Of a stretch of 6,007 nucleotides of DNA, positions 1 through 5,960 are shown in pieces (position 1 is the stretch's first letter; each line of letters opens with the position of its first letter). Both the position numbers and the translations under genes were made by a program. The notes under the pieces are model-generated. The model had not been told where the DNA came from and did not search any database. It saw only the letters and a list, made by a program, of their open reading frames with translations. Source of the DNA: Thermoanaerobaculia bacterium (GTDB taxonomy: Bacteria; Acidobacteriota; Thermoanaerobaculia; UBA5066); contig JAGOBQ010000279.1 of assembly GCA_017999215.1 (NCBI GenBank), forward strand, positions 1-6,007, in the 5' to 3' direction.

Positions 1-1399
1 CCTTCCGGGTCGCGGCCGGCGCGAGAGAAAGCGTGCGGTCCTTCTCCTGCTGACGGGCCCGGTCGAGGTCGCGCTCCTGGAAGCCCGGCTCGCGCTCGAG
101 GTCCGGCTTCCTCCGCTCGTCGGCGCGCCGGACCGCGGAGAGGGCCGAGGAAAGGTACGAGGAGAGGCGTTCGATCTCCTCCAGGAAGAAGCGGCGCTCC
201 TGCCCCTCGCGGTCGCGCGCGAGGACCTTCTCGAGCTCGGCCGGCGCGGCCGTCCACTCCGCCGGGAGGTCCTTCCGGGCGGCGAGGAACTCCTCGAGCT
301 CCTTCGCCTCCTCCCGCGCGCGGGCGGCGACGCCGTTGCGGGCGAGCCCCTCGATCTGGCCGCGCGCGTTCGTCTCGCCGTTCCCGTATCCCTTCACGGC
401 TCCGGCGACGCGCAGGGCGGTGTCGGGGTCCGTCTTCCCTTCCGCCTGAAGGATCGCGATCAGGTCGGCGAACGTCCTCGAGCGAAGCGGGTAGAACCAC
501 CGCTCGAGGTTCTCGACGGTGGACGGCGTCAGGTAGCGCTGCGTCCGGCCGGGATAGCCGGCGATCATCACGACGTCCCCTTCGGAGACGCCCTTCGCCG
601 AGACCGGGAGCCAGCGCTTCGGCCGATAGGGGACGTTCTCCGGCGCGTGTGCGGCCGGCGCGCCTCCGGGGGCGGCCCAGACGCGCAGGAGCGTGAAGTC
701 CCCGGCGTGCCTCGGCCAGCGGAAGTTGTCGACCTCGCCGCCGAAGTCGCCGACGCCGCGCGGCGGGGCGTAGACGAGGCGGACGTCGCGGAACTCGGTC
801 TGCTCCATGAGGCGGAAGGTCCGGCCGTCCTCGAACGCCGCCACGGCGCAGCGTCGGTCGGGCTGCTTCTCGCACTCGGCGACGATCTCGCTCCGGGCTC
901 TCTCGACCGCCGCCTCGCGGGCGGCGTCGTCCTTCGCCCGGGCGAAGGCGCTCTTCGGCCCGCGCACCCGGTCGGTCACGTCGGCGAGGCGGGTCAGGAT
1001 CCTCACCCGCCCGACGCCGCCGCGCGCCGGCACCTCCTCCGCGCGGCTCCGGGCGACGAAGCCGTCGCGGAGGTAGTTCTTCTCCGGGGTCGAGGCGAGC
1101 TGGATCGCTCCGAAGGCGCAGTGGTGGTTCGTCAGGAAGAGCCCTTCTTCCGAGACGAAAGCGCCGGTGCAGCCGCCGAGGCCGAGGACGGCCGTCAGGA
1201 GGCCGCCCCCCTTCCCGTCCCAGAGGTCCGTCGGGCCGAGCTCGAGCCCGCGCGCGGCGAGCTCCGCCCAGCGGGCCTCGCCGAGGGTGGCGAGGGCCTC
1301 GGGCGGCCATTGCCCCTCGTCGGCGAGGGTCGTTCCCGGGAGAGCGAGGAGGACGAGGAGCGGAAGGAGGAGGGCGGCGGTGCGAAGGCGCGGCGTCAT
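1..1399 (-). CDS. S46-family dipeptidyl-peptidase-like serine peptidase, C-terminal part beyond the window
   Basis: The reverse strand reads openly from an ATG at 1399 to the left edge, giving 466 residues. Residues 1-26 form a signal peptide (MTPRLR, leucine-rich core, then TTLA before DEGQW), so the enzyme is exported, probably to the periplasm. Peptidase S46 (DPP7/DPP11/DAP BII type) landmarks follow in order: GGCTGAFVS (75-83), LTNHHCAFGAIQ (89-100) with the catalytic His, RDVRLVYAPPRGVGDFGGE (204-222) running into VDNFRWPRHAGDF with the catalytic Asp at 224, GYPGRTQRYLT (281-291), and RKPDLEREPGFQERD (430-444) in the helical domain. S46 enzymes release dipeptides from peptide N-termini. 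Family members are about 700 residues, so roughly 230-250 residues are missing here, including the catalytic Ser and the residue separating DPP7-like from DPP11-like specificity. Substrate preference therefore cannot be read. The Shine-Dalgarno is weak (GAGAAG close to the ATG), and the gene lies 56 bp after the hydrolase stop on the same strand, suggesting co-transcription. Family assignment is secure; the truncation is only the window edge. Confidence 0.93.
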   Translation of the reverse strand, partial: MTPRLRTAALLLPLLVLLALPGTTLADEGQWPPEALATLGEARWAELAARGLELGPTDLWDGKGGGLLTAVLGLGGCTGAFVSEEGLFLTNHHCAFGAIQLASTPEKNYLRDGFVARSRAEEVPARGGVGRVRILTRLADVTDRVRGPKSAFARAKDDAAREAAVERARSEIVAECEKQPDRRCAVAAFEDGRTFRLMEQTEFRDVRLVYAPPRGVGDFGGEVDNFRWPRHAGDFTLLRVWAAPGGAPAAHAPENVPYRPKRWLPVSAKGVSEGDVVMIAGYPGRTQRYLTPSTVENLERWFYPLRSRTFADLIAILQAEGKTDPDTALRVAGAVKGYGNGETNARGQIEGLARNGVAARAREEAKELEEFLAARKDLPAEWTAAPAELEKVLARDREGQERRFFLEEIERLSSYLSSALSAVRRADERRKPDLEREPGFQERDLDRARQQEKDRTLSLAPAATRK

Positions 1400-1406
1400 G
1401 GCTTCT

Positions 1407-1428
1407 CGGCGGGAATCGTAGCCCGCCG
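1407..1428 (-). other. intercistronic hairpin just before the S46 peptidase start
   Basis: A perfect 7-bp inverted repeat (CGGCGGG at 1407-1413, CCCGCCG at 1422-1428) with an 8-nt loop lies between the hydrolase stop and the peptidase ATG, ending 7 nt before that ATG. No run of T follows on either strand, so it is not an intrinsic terminator. On the minus-strand mRNA the weak ribosome-binding stretch directly follows the stem, so the hairpin could affect initiation or stabilise the transcript; that is inference. Short GC stems are common by chance in DNA this GC-rich. Confidence 0.4.
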
Positions 1429-1455
1429 GAGGACGCCGCGCCTCGTCCCGTCGGG

Positions 1456-2250
1456 CTACTTCCCCTCCTCGGAGAGGAACGCCTTCATCGCCTCCCAGGA
1501 GCGGCGGTCGGCCTTCGCGTCGTACGCCGCCCCCTTCGCCGGGTCCGACCCCGCCGCCGGGTTCGTGAAGGAGTGGACCGCGCCCGCGTAGAAGACCATC
1601 TGCCAGTCGACTTTCGCCTCGTCCATCTCCTTCTGGAAGGCGGCGACCTCGGCCGGCGGAACGTACGGGTCGGCGGCGCCGTGGAGGACGAGGACGCGCC
1701 CCTTCACGTTCTTCGCGTCGGCGGCGTCCTTCGTCGCGAGGCCGCCGTGGAACGAGACGACGCCCGCGACCGGCGCTCCGCTCCGGGCCAGCTCGAGGAC
1801 GGTCGTCCCGCCGAAGCAGTAGCCGATGGCGAAGAGGCGCGACGCGTCGGCGCGGGGGTCCTTCGCGAGCGTGTCGAGCGCGGCCCGGGCCCGCGACCGG
1901 AGGAGCGGGAGGTCCCCCTTGAAACGGCCGGCGAGCCGACCCGCCTCCGCGACGTCCTTTGCCCGTATCCCCTTCCCGTAGATGTCGGCCGCGAAGGCCA
2001 CGTACCCGAGCGCGGCGAGCTGCCGGGCCCGTTCCTTCGCGTAGTCGCCGAGACCCATCCACTCGTGGACGACGACGACGCCGGGGCGCTTCCCCGTAAC
2101 CGCGTCGTCCCAGGCGAGGAACCCTTCGCAGAGCTGGGCGCCGTCGACGTAGTCGACGGTCGCGGTCTTCACGGCGCCGGCGGCGGGGAGCGGCACGACG
2201 GCGAAGGCGGCGAGGGCGGAGAGAGAGAGGCAGACGGAGAGCGTGCGCAT
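1456..2250 (-). CDS. secreted dienelactone hydrolase family protein (alpha/beta hydrolase)
   Basis: This complete 264-residue protein starts at the ATG at 2250 and stops with TAG at 1456-1458. An in-frame GTG at 2253 is possible, but the ATG sits 8 nt after a strong AGGAGG, the better spacing. Residues 1-26 are a signal peptide ending in AGA, so the protein is predicted to be exported, unlike classical cytoplasmic dienelactone hydrolases. The alpha/beta-hydrolase core carries the DLH arrangement: VVVVHEWMG (58-66) with Glu63 in the place of the conserved oxyanion-side Glu, the nucleophile elbow GYCFGG (143-148) with Cys145, GAADPYVP (191-198) with Asp194, and GAVHSFTNP (223-231) with His226. 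Together these make an intact Cys-Asp-His triad. Length matches the family plus a leader. Classical DLH opens dienelactones in chlorocatechol breakdown, but many members are broad esterases or lactonases of unknown substrate, and no catechol-pathway gene is visible here. It is the first gene of a probable two-gene unit with the S46 peptidase. Family is secure, substrate unknown. Confidence 0.93.
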   Translation of the reverse strand: MRTLSVCLSLSALAAFAVVPLPAAGAVKTATVDYVDGAQLCEGFLAWDDAVTGKRPGVVVVHEWMGLGDYAKERARQLAALGYVAFAADIYGKGIRAKDVAEAGRLAGRFKGDLPLLRSRARAALDTLAKDPRADASRLFAIGYCFGGTTVLELARSGAPVAGVVSFHGGLATKDAADAKNVKGRVLVLHGAADPYVPPAEVAAFQKEMDEAKVDWQMVFYAGAVHSFTNPAAGSDPAKGAAYDAKADRRSWEAMKAFLSEEGK

Positions 2251-2258
2251 CACGGGGT

Positions 2259-2265
2259 CCTCCTC
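2259..2265 (-). promoter_or_regulatory. Shine-Dalgarno of the dienelactone hydrolase gene
   Basis: The minus strand reads GAGGAGG here, with 8 nt between its last G and the ATG at 2250. It favours that ATG over the GTG one codon upstream, which would leave only 5 nt. Confidence 0.8.
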
Positions 2266-2290
2266 GGTTCGTGGTCTCGAACGGGGCGGG

Positions 2291-2319
2291 AAGATAGCCG
2301 ATCGGCCGGACTTCGAGAA
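2291..2319 (-). promoter_or_regulatory. weak sigma70-like promoter candidate for the hydrolase-peptidase unit
   Basis: On the minus strand, TTCTCG (2319-2314) lies 17 nt before TATCTT (2296-2291). The -10 matches the consensus at 4 of 6 positions and the -35 at 3 of 6. Transcription would start near 2284 and give a leader of about 34 nt, with the Shine-Dalgarno well placed. It is the best match upstream of this gene, but the score is poor and the true promoter may differ. Confidence 0.22.
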
Positions 2320-2347
2320 GGATTCGCGGAACGGTTGGACTCTCCCC

Positions 2348-2370
2348 GCCTGCCCCGTCGATCGGCAGGC
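2348..2370. repeat. inverted repeat in the divergent intergenic region
   Basis: GCCTGCC (2348-2354) and GGCAGGC (2364-2370) are perfect 7-bp complementary arms around a 9-nt spacer. It lies upstream of both genes, so it could be a regulator-binding dyad or a hairpin. No T-run follows. An extended -10-like TGCTAGCAT (2376-2384) sits immediately to the right, but without a matching -35. Confidence 0.35.
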
Positions 2371-2411
2371 CCGCGTGCTAGCATCCCACGATCAGAAATC
2401 CAATCTGAAGC

Positions 2412-2434
2412 CCGGTCCCCGACGGGGGTACCGG
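2412..2434. repeat. GC-rich hairpin in the divergent intergenic region
   Basis: CCGGT (2412-2416) pairs with ACCGG (2430-2434), and CCCC (2417-2420) pairs with GGGG (2424-2427). This gives a 9-bp stem with a 2-nt GT bulge and a 3-nt GAC loop. No T-tract follows, so it is not an intrinsic terminator. Its role is unknown. Confidence 0.35.
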
Positions 2435-2563
2435 AGGTCCAGGGCGGCGATCCACTCTCGGCTCGTGAAAGGCGGTCCGCATGTGGGGAGTGAAGTCCGG
2501 GTCCCGCACGAAGAGCGTCGCTTTCAGCGGCCCTCACCCCTGTGCGCTCGATCACGCAATGAA

Positions 2564-2588
2564 GGCCGGGCCTCGAAGCCGGCCGGGC
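2564..2588. repeat. GGCCGGGC direct repeat that also forms a hairpin
   Basis: The octamer GGCCGGGC occurs at 2564-2571 and again at 2581-2588, a 17-nt period. Because GGCCGG is complementary to CCGGCC (2579-2584), the same segment can fold into a 6-bp stem with a 9-nt loop. It lies 57 nt before the receptor ATG and may be in its leader or an operator. A function is not supported beyond this pattern. Confidence 0.3.
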
Positions 2589-2605
2589 AGGCCCATTTCA
2601 TTTTC

Positions 2606-2622
2606 GGCTCCCCTCAGGAGCC
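2606..2622 (+). other. leader hairpin just upstream of the receptor ribosome-binding site
   Basis: GGCTCC (2606-2611) and GGAGCC (2617-2622) form a perfect 6-bp stem around a 5-nt loop. It ends 9 nt before the Shine-Dalgarno of the receptor gene, is preceded by TTTT and followed by ATTTCC. In the mRNA it would stand directly 5' of the ribosome-binding site without covering it, consistent with a stabilising or weakly regulatory 5' UTR stem. That role is inference. Confidence 0.4.
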
Positions 2623-2631
2623 ATTTCCAAA

Positions 2632-2637
2632 GGGAGG
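2632..2637 (+). promoter_or_regulatory. Shine-Dalgarno that fixes the receptor start at 2646
   Basis: GGGAGG sits 8 nt before the ATG at 2646. In-frame ATGs at 2481 and 2559 would add 55 or 29 residues, but they lack a comparable site and would bury the signal peptide that begins exactly at 2646. Confidence 0.85.
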
Positions 2638-2645
2638 AAGGAACG

Positions 2646-5642
2646 ATGAAGAGACTCGGGTTGGTTTTCGTCTTGTTGATGGTGGCGGTGCTCGCCGTCC
2701 CGGCGAACGCCCAGGAGCAGACGGGCGTCCTCACCGGCCGCATCACGGCGGACGGTGGCGAAGCTCTCCCCGGCGTGTCGGTCGAGATCAAGGGGCCCAG
2801 CGGGACCCTCGTCTCCGTCACCGACGCGCGGGGCGACTACCGCTTCCCCCGCGTGCTCCCCGGCGTCTACACGGTCACGGCGCGCCTGCAGGGTTTCCAG
2901 ACCTACGAGGCGTCCCGCGTCCCGGTCTCCCTCGGTGACCGCGCGATCCTGAATGTCACGCTCAAGATCAGCTCGGTCATGGAGACGGTCGTCGTCACCG
3001 GCGAGCGGGTCCAGATCGCGGTGGGCGAGAACTCCACCTCGGCGTCGATGGCCTCCGAGCAGATCGCGCTCCTCCCGAAGGGGCGCGACTTCACCTCGGT
3101 CGTCGCGCAGGCCCCCGGCGCCTCCAACGAGGCGTTCGCGGGCGGCATCTCGATCGACGGCGCCTCCGGCTCGGAGAATCGCTTCGTCATCGACGGGATC
3201 GACACGACCCGCCCGAACGACGGCCTCTCCGGCCAGGGCTTCATCACCGACTTCGTCGAGGAGATCCAGGTCAAGTCGGCCGGCTACTCGGCCGAGTTCG
3301 GCGGCTCCCTCGGCGGCGTCATCAACGCGATCACGAAGAGCGGCACGAACGAGTTCCACGGGTGGCTCGGCGGCTACTTCTCGAGCTCCTCGCTGAACGG
3401 CGACCGCCGCCCCATCGCCTACGAGTCGTGGAAGGGCTTCTACCGGACGTTCGACAAGGACGACGAGTCCCAATGGGAGCCGGGCTTCGCCCTCGGAGGC
3501 CCGATCATCAAGGACTCGCTCTGGTTCTACCTCGGATACAGCCCAACGCTCCGCTCCATCGAGCGGACGCCCTACAACGAGACGGTGACCGCGAAGCAGG
3601 ACATCACCGACCATTTCTTCGTGGGGAACCTCAAGGGGAACATCGGTTCCAAGCTCGTCTTCAAGCTCTCGGCGAACATCACGCCCTCCAAGACGGAAGG
3701 GAGCCTCCCGAGCCTCGACGGATCGACCCCGGACGAAGCCGACATCGAGGTCCTCTCCAAGTACCCGACGGCGAGCTACTCGGCCTATGCCGACTTCGTC
3801 CCGAGCAGCAACTTCTACGTGAGCGGCCGCGTCGGTATGTACGAGACCGACACGAAGATCTCCGACATCGACACCCAGAATCGGATCTACTTCCGGAACG
3901 GCGTCATTCCCGTGCCTGGGCCGGACGATCCGGGTGGTCCCGACCCGCGCTACCGCGAGACCCTCTTCTCCAACGTCCCGGACGCCGCGTTCCAGAACGC
4001 CAACGAGGACAACTGGAAGCGCTCGTCGGCCGGTATCGACGCGAACTACTTCGTGACGGCCCTCGGCACGCACGCCTTCAAGGCGGGCGTCCAGTACGAG
4101 AAGATCGAGAACTCCGTCGACATCGGCGAGAACGGCAACTACTTCGAGGTCCGCTGGGGCCTTCCGGACCGGTTCGGCATGGGCGTCCAGGGAACCTACG
4201 GCTCCGTCGGCGTCCGCCGCTTCCGGACGGAGGGGGCCGCCGAGGCGACGAACGTCGGCCTCTTCATACAGGACACCTGGAACGTCCACCCGAACCTGAC
4301 GCTGAACATCGGCGTCCGCACCGAGCAGGAGCGGATCCCGAACTACGGCGCGCGGGTCGACCCGACGCTTCCCGAGAACGCCATCGAGTTCGACTTCGAG
4401 GACAAGCTCGCCCCGCGCCTCGGCTTCTCCTGGGACGTCACGGGCAAGCAGCAGCTCAAGGTCTACGGCTCCTACGGGACCTACTACGACATCACGAAGC
4501 TCGAGATGCCGCGCGGCTCGTTCGGCGCCGACCGCTGGATCCAGCACATGTACGAGCTGAACACGCTGGACTGGGACACGCTCTTCGCGGTCTGCACGCG
4601 GGTCGACAACACGCTCGGGCAGAACCCCTGCCCGACGCTCGTCGGCCACAAGGCGCGCGACCTGCGCGCTCCCGGCGACCCGCACGACAGCATCGACCCC
4701 GACCTCCAGCCGATGGAGAACCAGGAGATCCAGCTCGGCGTCGACTACCAGCTGACGAAGAACTCGGTCGTCAGCGCCCGGTACGTCAACAAGAAGCTCA
4801 AGAACACGATCGAGGACATCGGCTACCTCGTCTTCCTGCCGGACGGCACCTCCGAGGAGCAGTACATCACCGGCAACCCGGGCAAGGGCCTCGTCTCGGG
4901 CGACCCCGCCGGCCCGATCCCGCCGCAGGCCGAGGCGATCCGCGACTACGAGGCGATCGAGCTGACGTTCGCCCGCCGCTTCGCCGACAACTTCTCGGTC
5001 CGCGCCGCCTACGTCTACAGCAAGCTCTCCGGTAACTACTCCGGCCTCGCGAGCTCCGACGAGTTCGGCCGGACGGACCCGAACGTCGCCCGTTACTTCG
5101 ACGGCCTCGTCTACGGCTACGACTCCCAGGGCAAGCTCGTCGACGGCGTCCTCAACACCGACCGGCCGCACGCCTTCGAGGTCCAGGGCCTCTATCGGGC
5201 CTCCTGGGGGACGAACATCGGCCTCAGCTTCTCGTGGGCCTCGGGGAGCCCGGTCTCGACCGACGCCTCCTACAACGGCGTCAACTTCTTCCCGAACGGC
5301 CGGAACGACATGGGCCGCCTTTCCGGCCTCACCCAGACCGACCTCCTCCTCACGCACCCGTTCAAGATCGCGGGCTACGAGCTCGAGGTCTCCCTCAACG
5401 TCCTGAACCTCTTCGACCAGGACACCGTCACCCGGATCGACAACGTTCAGTACTTCGACGACATCTGCGACGTGTCGGAGGCGTGCGACGGCTCGAACGA
5501 CTGGTACTTCTCGGAGCTCGTCCCGTACGACTACGTGACCTACATGGAAGCCAACCACGCGTCGAAGAACCCGCTCTACGGAAAGCCCCTCACCTATCAG
5601 GCTCCCCGGACGGTCCGCCTCGGTCTGAAGTTCGTCTTCTGA
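2646..5642 (+). CDS. Oar-like TonB-dependent outer-membrane receptor with carboxypeptidase-regulatory domain
   Basis: This complete 998-residue protein ends in TGA at 5640-5642. Residues 1-22 are a signal peptide (MKRLGLVFVLLMVAVLAVPANA), with cleavage predicted before QEQTG. Residues 26-107 match a carboxypeptidase regulatory-like domain: VLTGRITADGGEALPGVSVEI, DARGDYRFPRVLPGVYTVTA, then QGF. METVVVTGE (112-120) resembles a TonB box. The plug spans about 130-240, with LPKGRDFTSVVAQAPG, RFVIDGIDT, EEIQVKSAGYSAEFGGSLGGVINAIT and KSGTNEFHG. The rest is a beta-barrel of alternating aromatic and polar strands, ending RTVRLGLKFVF with the C-terminal Phe expected for Bam-dependent insertion. By family it would import a substrate across the outer membrane using TonB-ExbBD energy; the substrate cannot be told. 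The only cysteines are two close pairs, 650/662 and 941/947, in hydrophilic segments that look like loops. The start is fixed by GGGAGG 8 nt upstream. It is divergent from the hydrolase-peptidase pair and monocistronic, with a strong terminator 23 nt after the stop. Confidence 0.95.
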   Translation: MKRLGLVFVLLMVAVLAVPANAQEQTGVLTGRITADGGEALPGVSVEIKGPSGTLVSVTDARGDYRFPRVLPGVYTVTARLQGFQTYEASRVPVSLGDRAILNVTLKISSVMETVVVTGERVQIAVGENSTSASMASEQIALLPKGRDFTSVVAQAPGASNEAFAGGISIDGASGSENRFVIDGIDTTRPNDGLSGQGFITDFVEEIQVKSAGYSAEFGGSLGGVINAITKSGTNEFHGWLGGYFSSSSLNGDRRPIAYESWKGFYRTFDKDDESQWEPGFALGGPIIKDSLWFYLGYSPTLRSIERTPYNETVTAKQDITDHFFVGNLKGNIGSKLVFKLSANITPSKTEGSLPSLDGSTPDEADIEVLSKYPTASYSAYADFVPSSNFYVSGRVGMYETDTKISDIDTQNRIYFRNGVIPVPGPDDPGGPDPRYRETLFSNVPDAAFQNANEDNWKRSSAGIDANYFVTALGTHAFKAGVQYEKIENSVDIGENGNYFEVRWGLPDRFGMGVQGTYGSVGVRRFRTEGAAEATNVGLFIQDTWNVHPNLTLNIGVRTEQERIPNYGARVDPTLPENAIEFDFEDKLAPRLGFSWDVTGKQQLKVYGSYGTYYDITKLEMPRGSFGADRWIQHMYELNTLDWDTLFAVCTRVDNTLGQNPCPTLVGHKARDLRAPGDPHDSIDPDLQPMENQEIQLGVDYQLTKNSVVSARYVNKKLKNTIEDIGYLVFLPDGTSEEQYITGNPGKGLVSGDPAGPIPPQAEAIRDYEAIELTFARRFADNFSVRAAYVYSKLSGNYSGLASSDEFGRTDPNVARYFDGLVYGYDSQGKLVDGVLNTDRPHAFEVQGLYRASWGTNIGLSFSWASGSPVSTDASYNGVNFFPNGRNDMGRLSGLTQTDLLLTHPFKIAGYELEVSLNVLNLFDQDTVTRIDNVQYFDDICDVSEACDGSNDWYFSELVPYDYVTYMEANHASKNPLYGKPLTYQAPRTVRLGLKFVF

Positions 5643-5665
5643 CCTGACCGGTCTTCCGGCTACGG

Positions 5666-5697
5666 ACGGCGGGAGCGCGCGAGCGCTCCCGCCGTTT
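5666..5697 (+). terminator. Rho-independent terminator of the receptor gene
   Basis: A perfect 13-bp stem (ACGGCGGGAGCGC at 5666-5678, its complement at 5683-5695) closes on a GCGA loop, which is a GNRA tetraloop. TTTCCCATTTC follows. It begins 23 nt after the receptor stop. The T-run is short, only TTT before CCC, but the stem is very strong. On the minus strand no T-run follows, so it should work in one direction only. Confidence 0.85.
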
Positions 5698-5729
5698 CCC
5701 ATTTCAGGGAGCGGCGTCCGGCCTCCCGA

Positions 5730-5752
5730 GGTCCCGGTTCCGGCCCGGGACC
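5730..5752. repeat. GC-rich inverted repeat downstream of the terminator
   Basis: GGTCCCGG (5730-5737) and CCGGGACC (5745-5752) form a perfect 8-bp stem with a 7-nt loop. The same stretch holds two copies of CCGGCCCGG (5740-5748 and 5752-5760) 12 nt apart. No T-run follows. It could be a backup termination or RNA-stability element, or chance in a GC-rich spacer. Confidence 0.35.
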
Positions 5753-5855
5753 CGGCCCGGTATCGACGGCACGGATCTTTCAAGGGGAGCGCCGGAAAAG
5801 TATGAGGATGGATCCGGTCCCGTCCGCCGTGGAGGCGGAAAGTGAGCGCGATCAG

Positions 5856-5878
5856 CCGTTCGGACGTTCGTCCGACGG
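5856..5878. promoter_or_regulatory. dyad abutting the -35, candidate operator
   Basis: TCGGAC (5860-5865) and GTCCGA (5870-5875) form a perfect 6-bp inverted repeat around GTTC. A further CCG/CGG pair (5856-5858 with 5876-5878) extends it across a one-base bulge at 5859. It ends exactly where the candidate -35 begins. A 16-bp palindrome in that position is typical of a regulator-binding site, for example for a TetR-type dimer, but the regulator is unknown. It could instead be a small hairpin. Confidence 0.4.
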
Positions 5879-5905
5879 TTGCGTCGCCGTCGGGGCCGCT
5901 ATAAT
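5879..5905 (+). promoter_or_regulatory. sigma70-like promoter with perfect TATAAT -10
   Basis: TATAAT at 5900-5905 is an exact consensus -10, striking in DNA this GC-rich. The best -35 is TTGCGT at 5879-5884, matching the first three consensus bases, with a short 15-nt spacer. Transcription would start near 5912. The bases after the -10 (GCCGCGG) make a GC-rich discriminator, which in many bacteria marks promoters under stringent control such as those for stable RNAs. It points rightwards, away from the receptor, to a product beyond the window. The weak -35 and short spacer keep confidence moderate. Confidence 0.5.
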
Positions 5906-5960
5906 GCCGCGGCTATTTACTCCGAAAATTCGTACCGCGCTCCGGTTTCTTGGCTCAGGG

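Larger units (their letters stand above)
2251..2645. other. divergent intergenic region between the hydrolase and receptor genes
   Basis: About 395 bp separate two divergently transcribed genes. No open frame here has a ribosome-binding site plus recognisable protein sequence. The region must hold promoters for both genes, but only weak promoter-like hexamers are visible. It contains four short inverted repeats, annotated separately. I looked for Fur-box-like AT-rich palindromes and for cobalamin or TPP riboswitch boxes, which often control TonB receptors, and saw none. The only AT-leaning block is around 2592-2604, just before the receptor leader hairpin. Confidence 0.7.

Noticed and set aside
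647..1591. A 314-residue plus-strand frame opposite the S46 peptidase
   Set aside because: It is a low-complexity Arg/Ala/Glu/Gly-rich shadow of the peptidase coding strand, with no domain.
2250..2555. A 101-residue minus-strand frame across the divergent intergenic region
   Set aside because: Its composition is typical of chance GC-rich reading, no ribosome-binding site precedes it, and it would cover the expected promoter of the hydrolase gene.
2481..2645. N-terminal extension of the receptor from in-frame ATGs at 2481 or 2559
   Set aside because: Neither has a good ribosome-binding site. The extension would place the signal peptide inside the protein, while the ATG at 2646 has GGGAGG at ideal spacing and begins the signal peptide.
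2401..2645. A cobalamin, TPP or SAM riboswitch in the receptor leader
   Set aside because: TonB receptors are often under such control, but none of the conserved boxes of these riboswitches could be found.
2598..5783. A 1061-residue open frame on the minus strand, antisense to the whole receptor gene
   Set aside because: It is dominated by Val, Ala, Asp, Glu, Gly and Arg, the expected result of reading the complement of codons ending in C or G. It has no recognisable domain, and the plus-strand frame encodes an unmistakable receptor.
5778..5806. Promoter-like TTTCAA-N17-TATGAG upstream of 5802
   Set aside because: The -35 matches at only 3 of 6 positions and the -10 at 4 of 6. The TATAAT about 100 bp downstream is far stronger.
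5940..5960. Resemblance of TTGGCTCAG to the conserved TGGCTCAG near the 5' end of 16S rRNA
   Set aside because: The flanking bases do not fit: the invariant AGAGTTTGATC before it and the AACGCTGGCGGC after it are absent. A short chance match is more likely.
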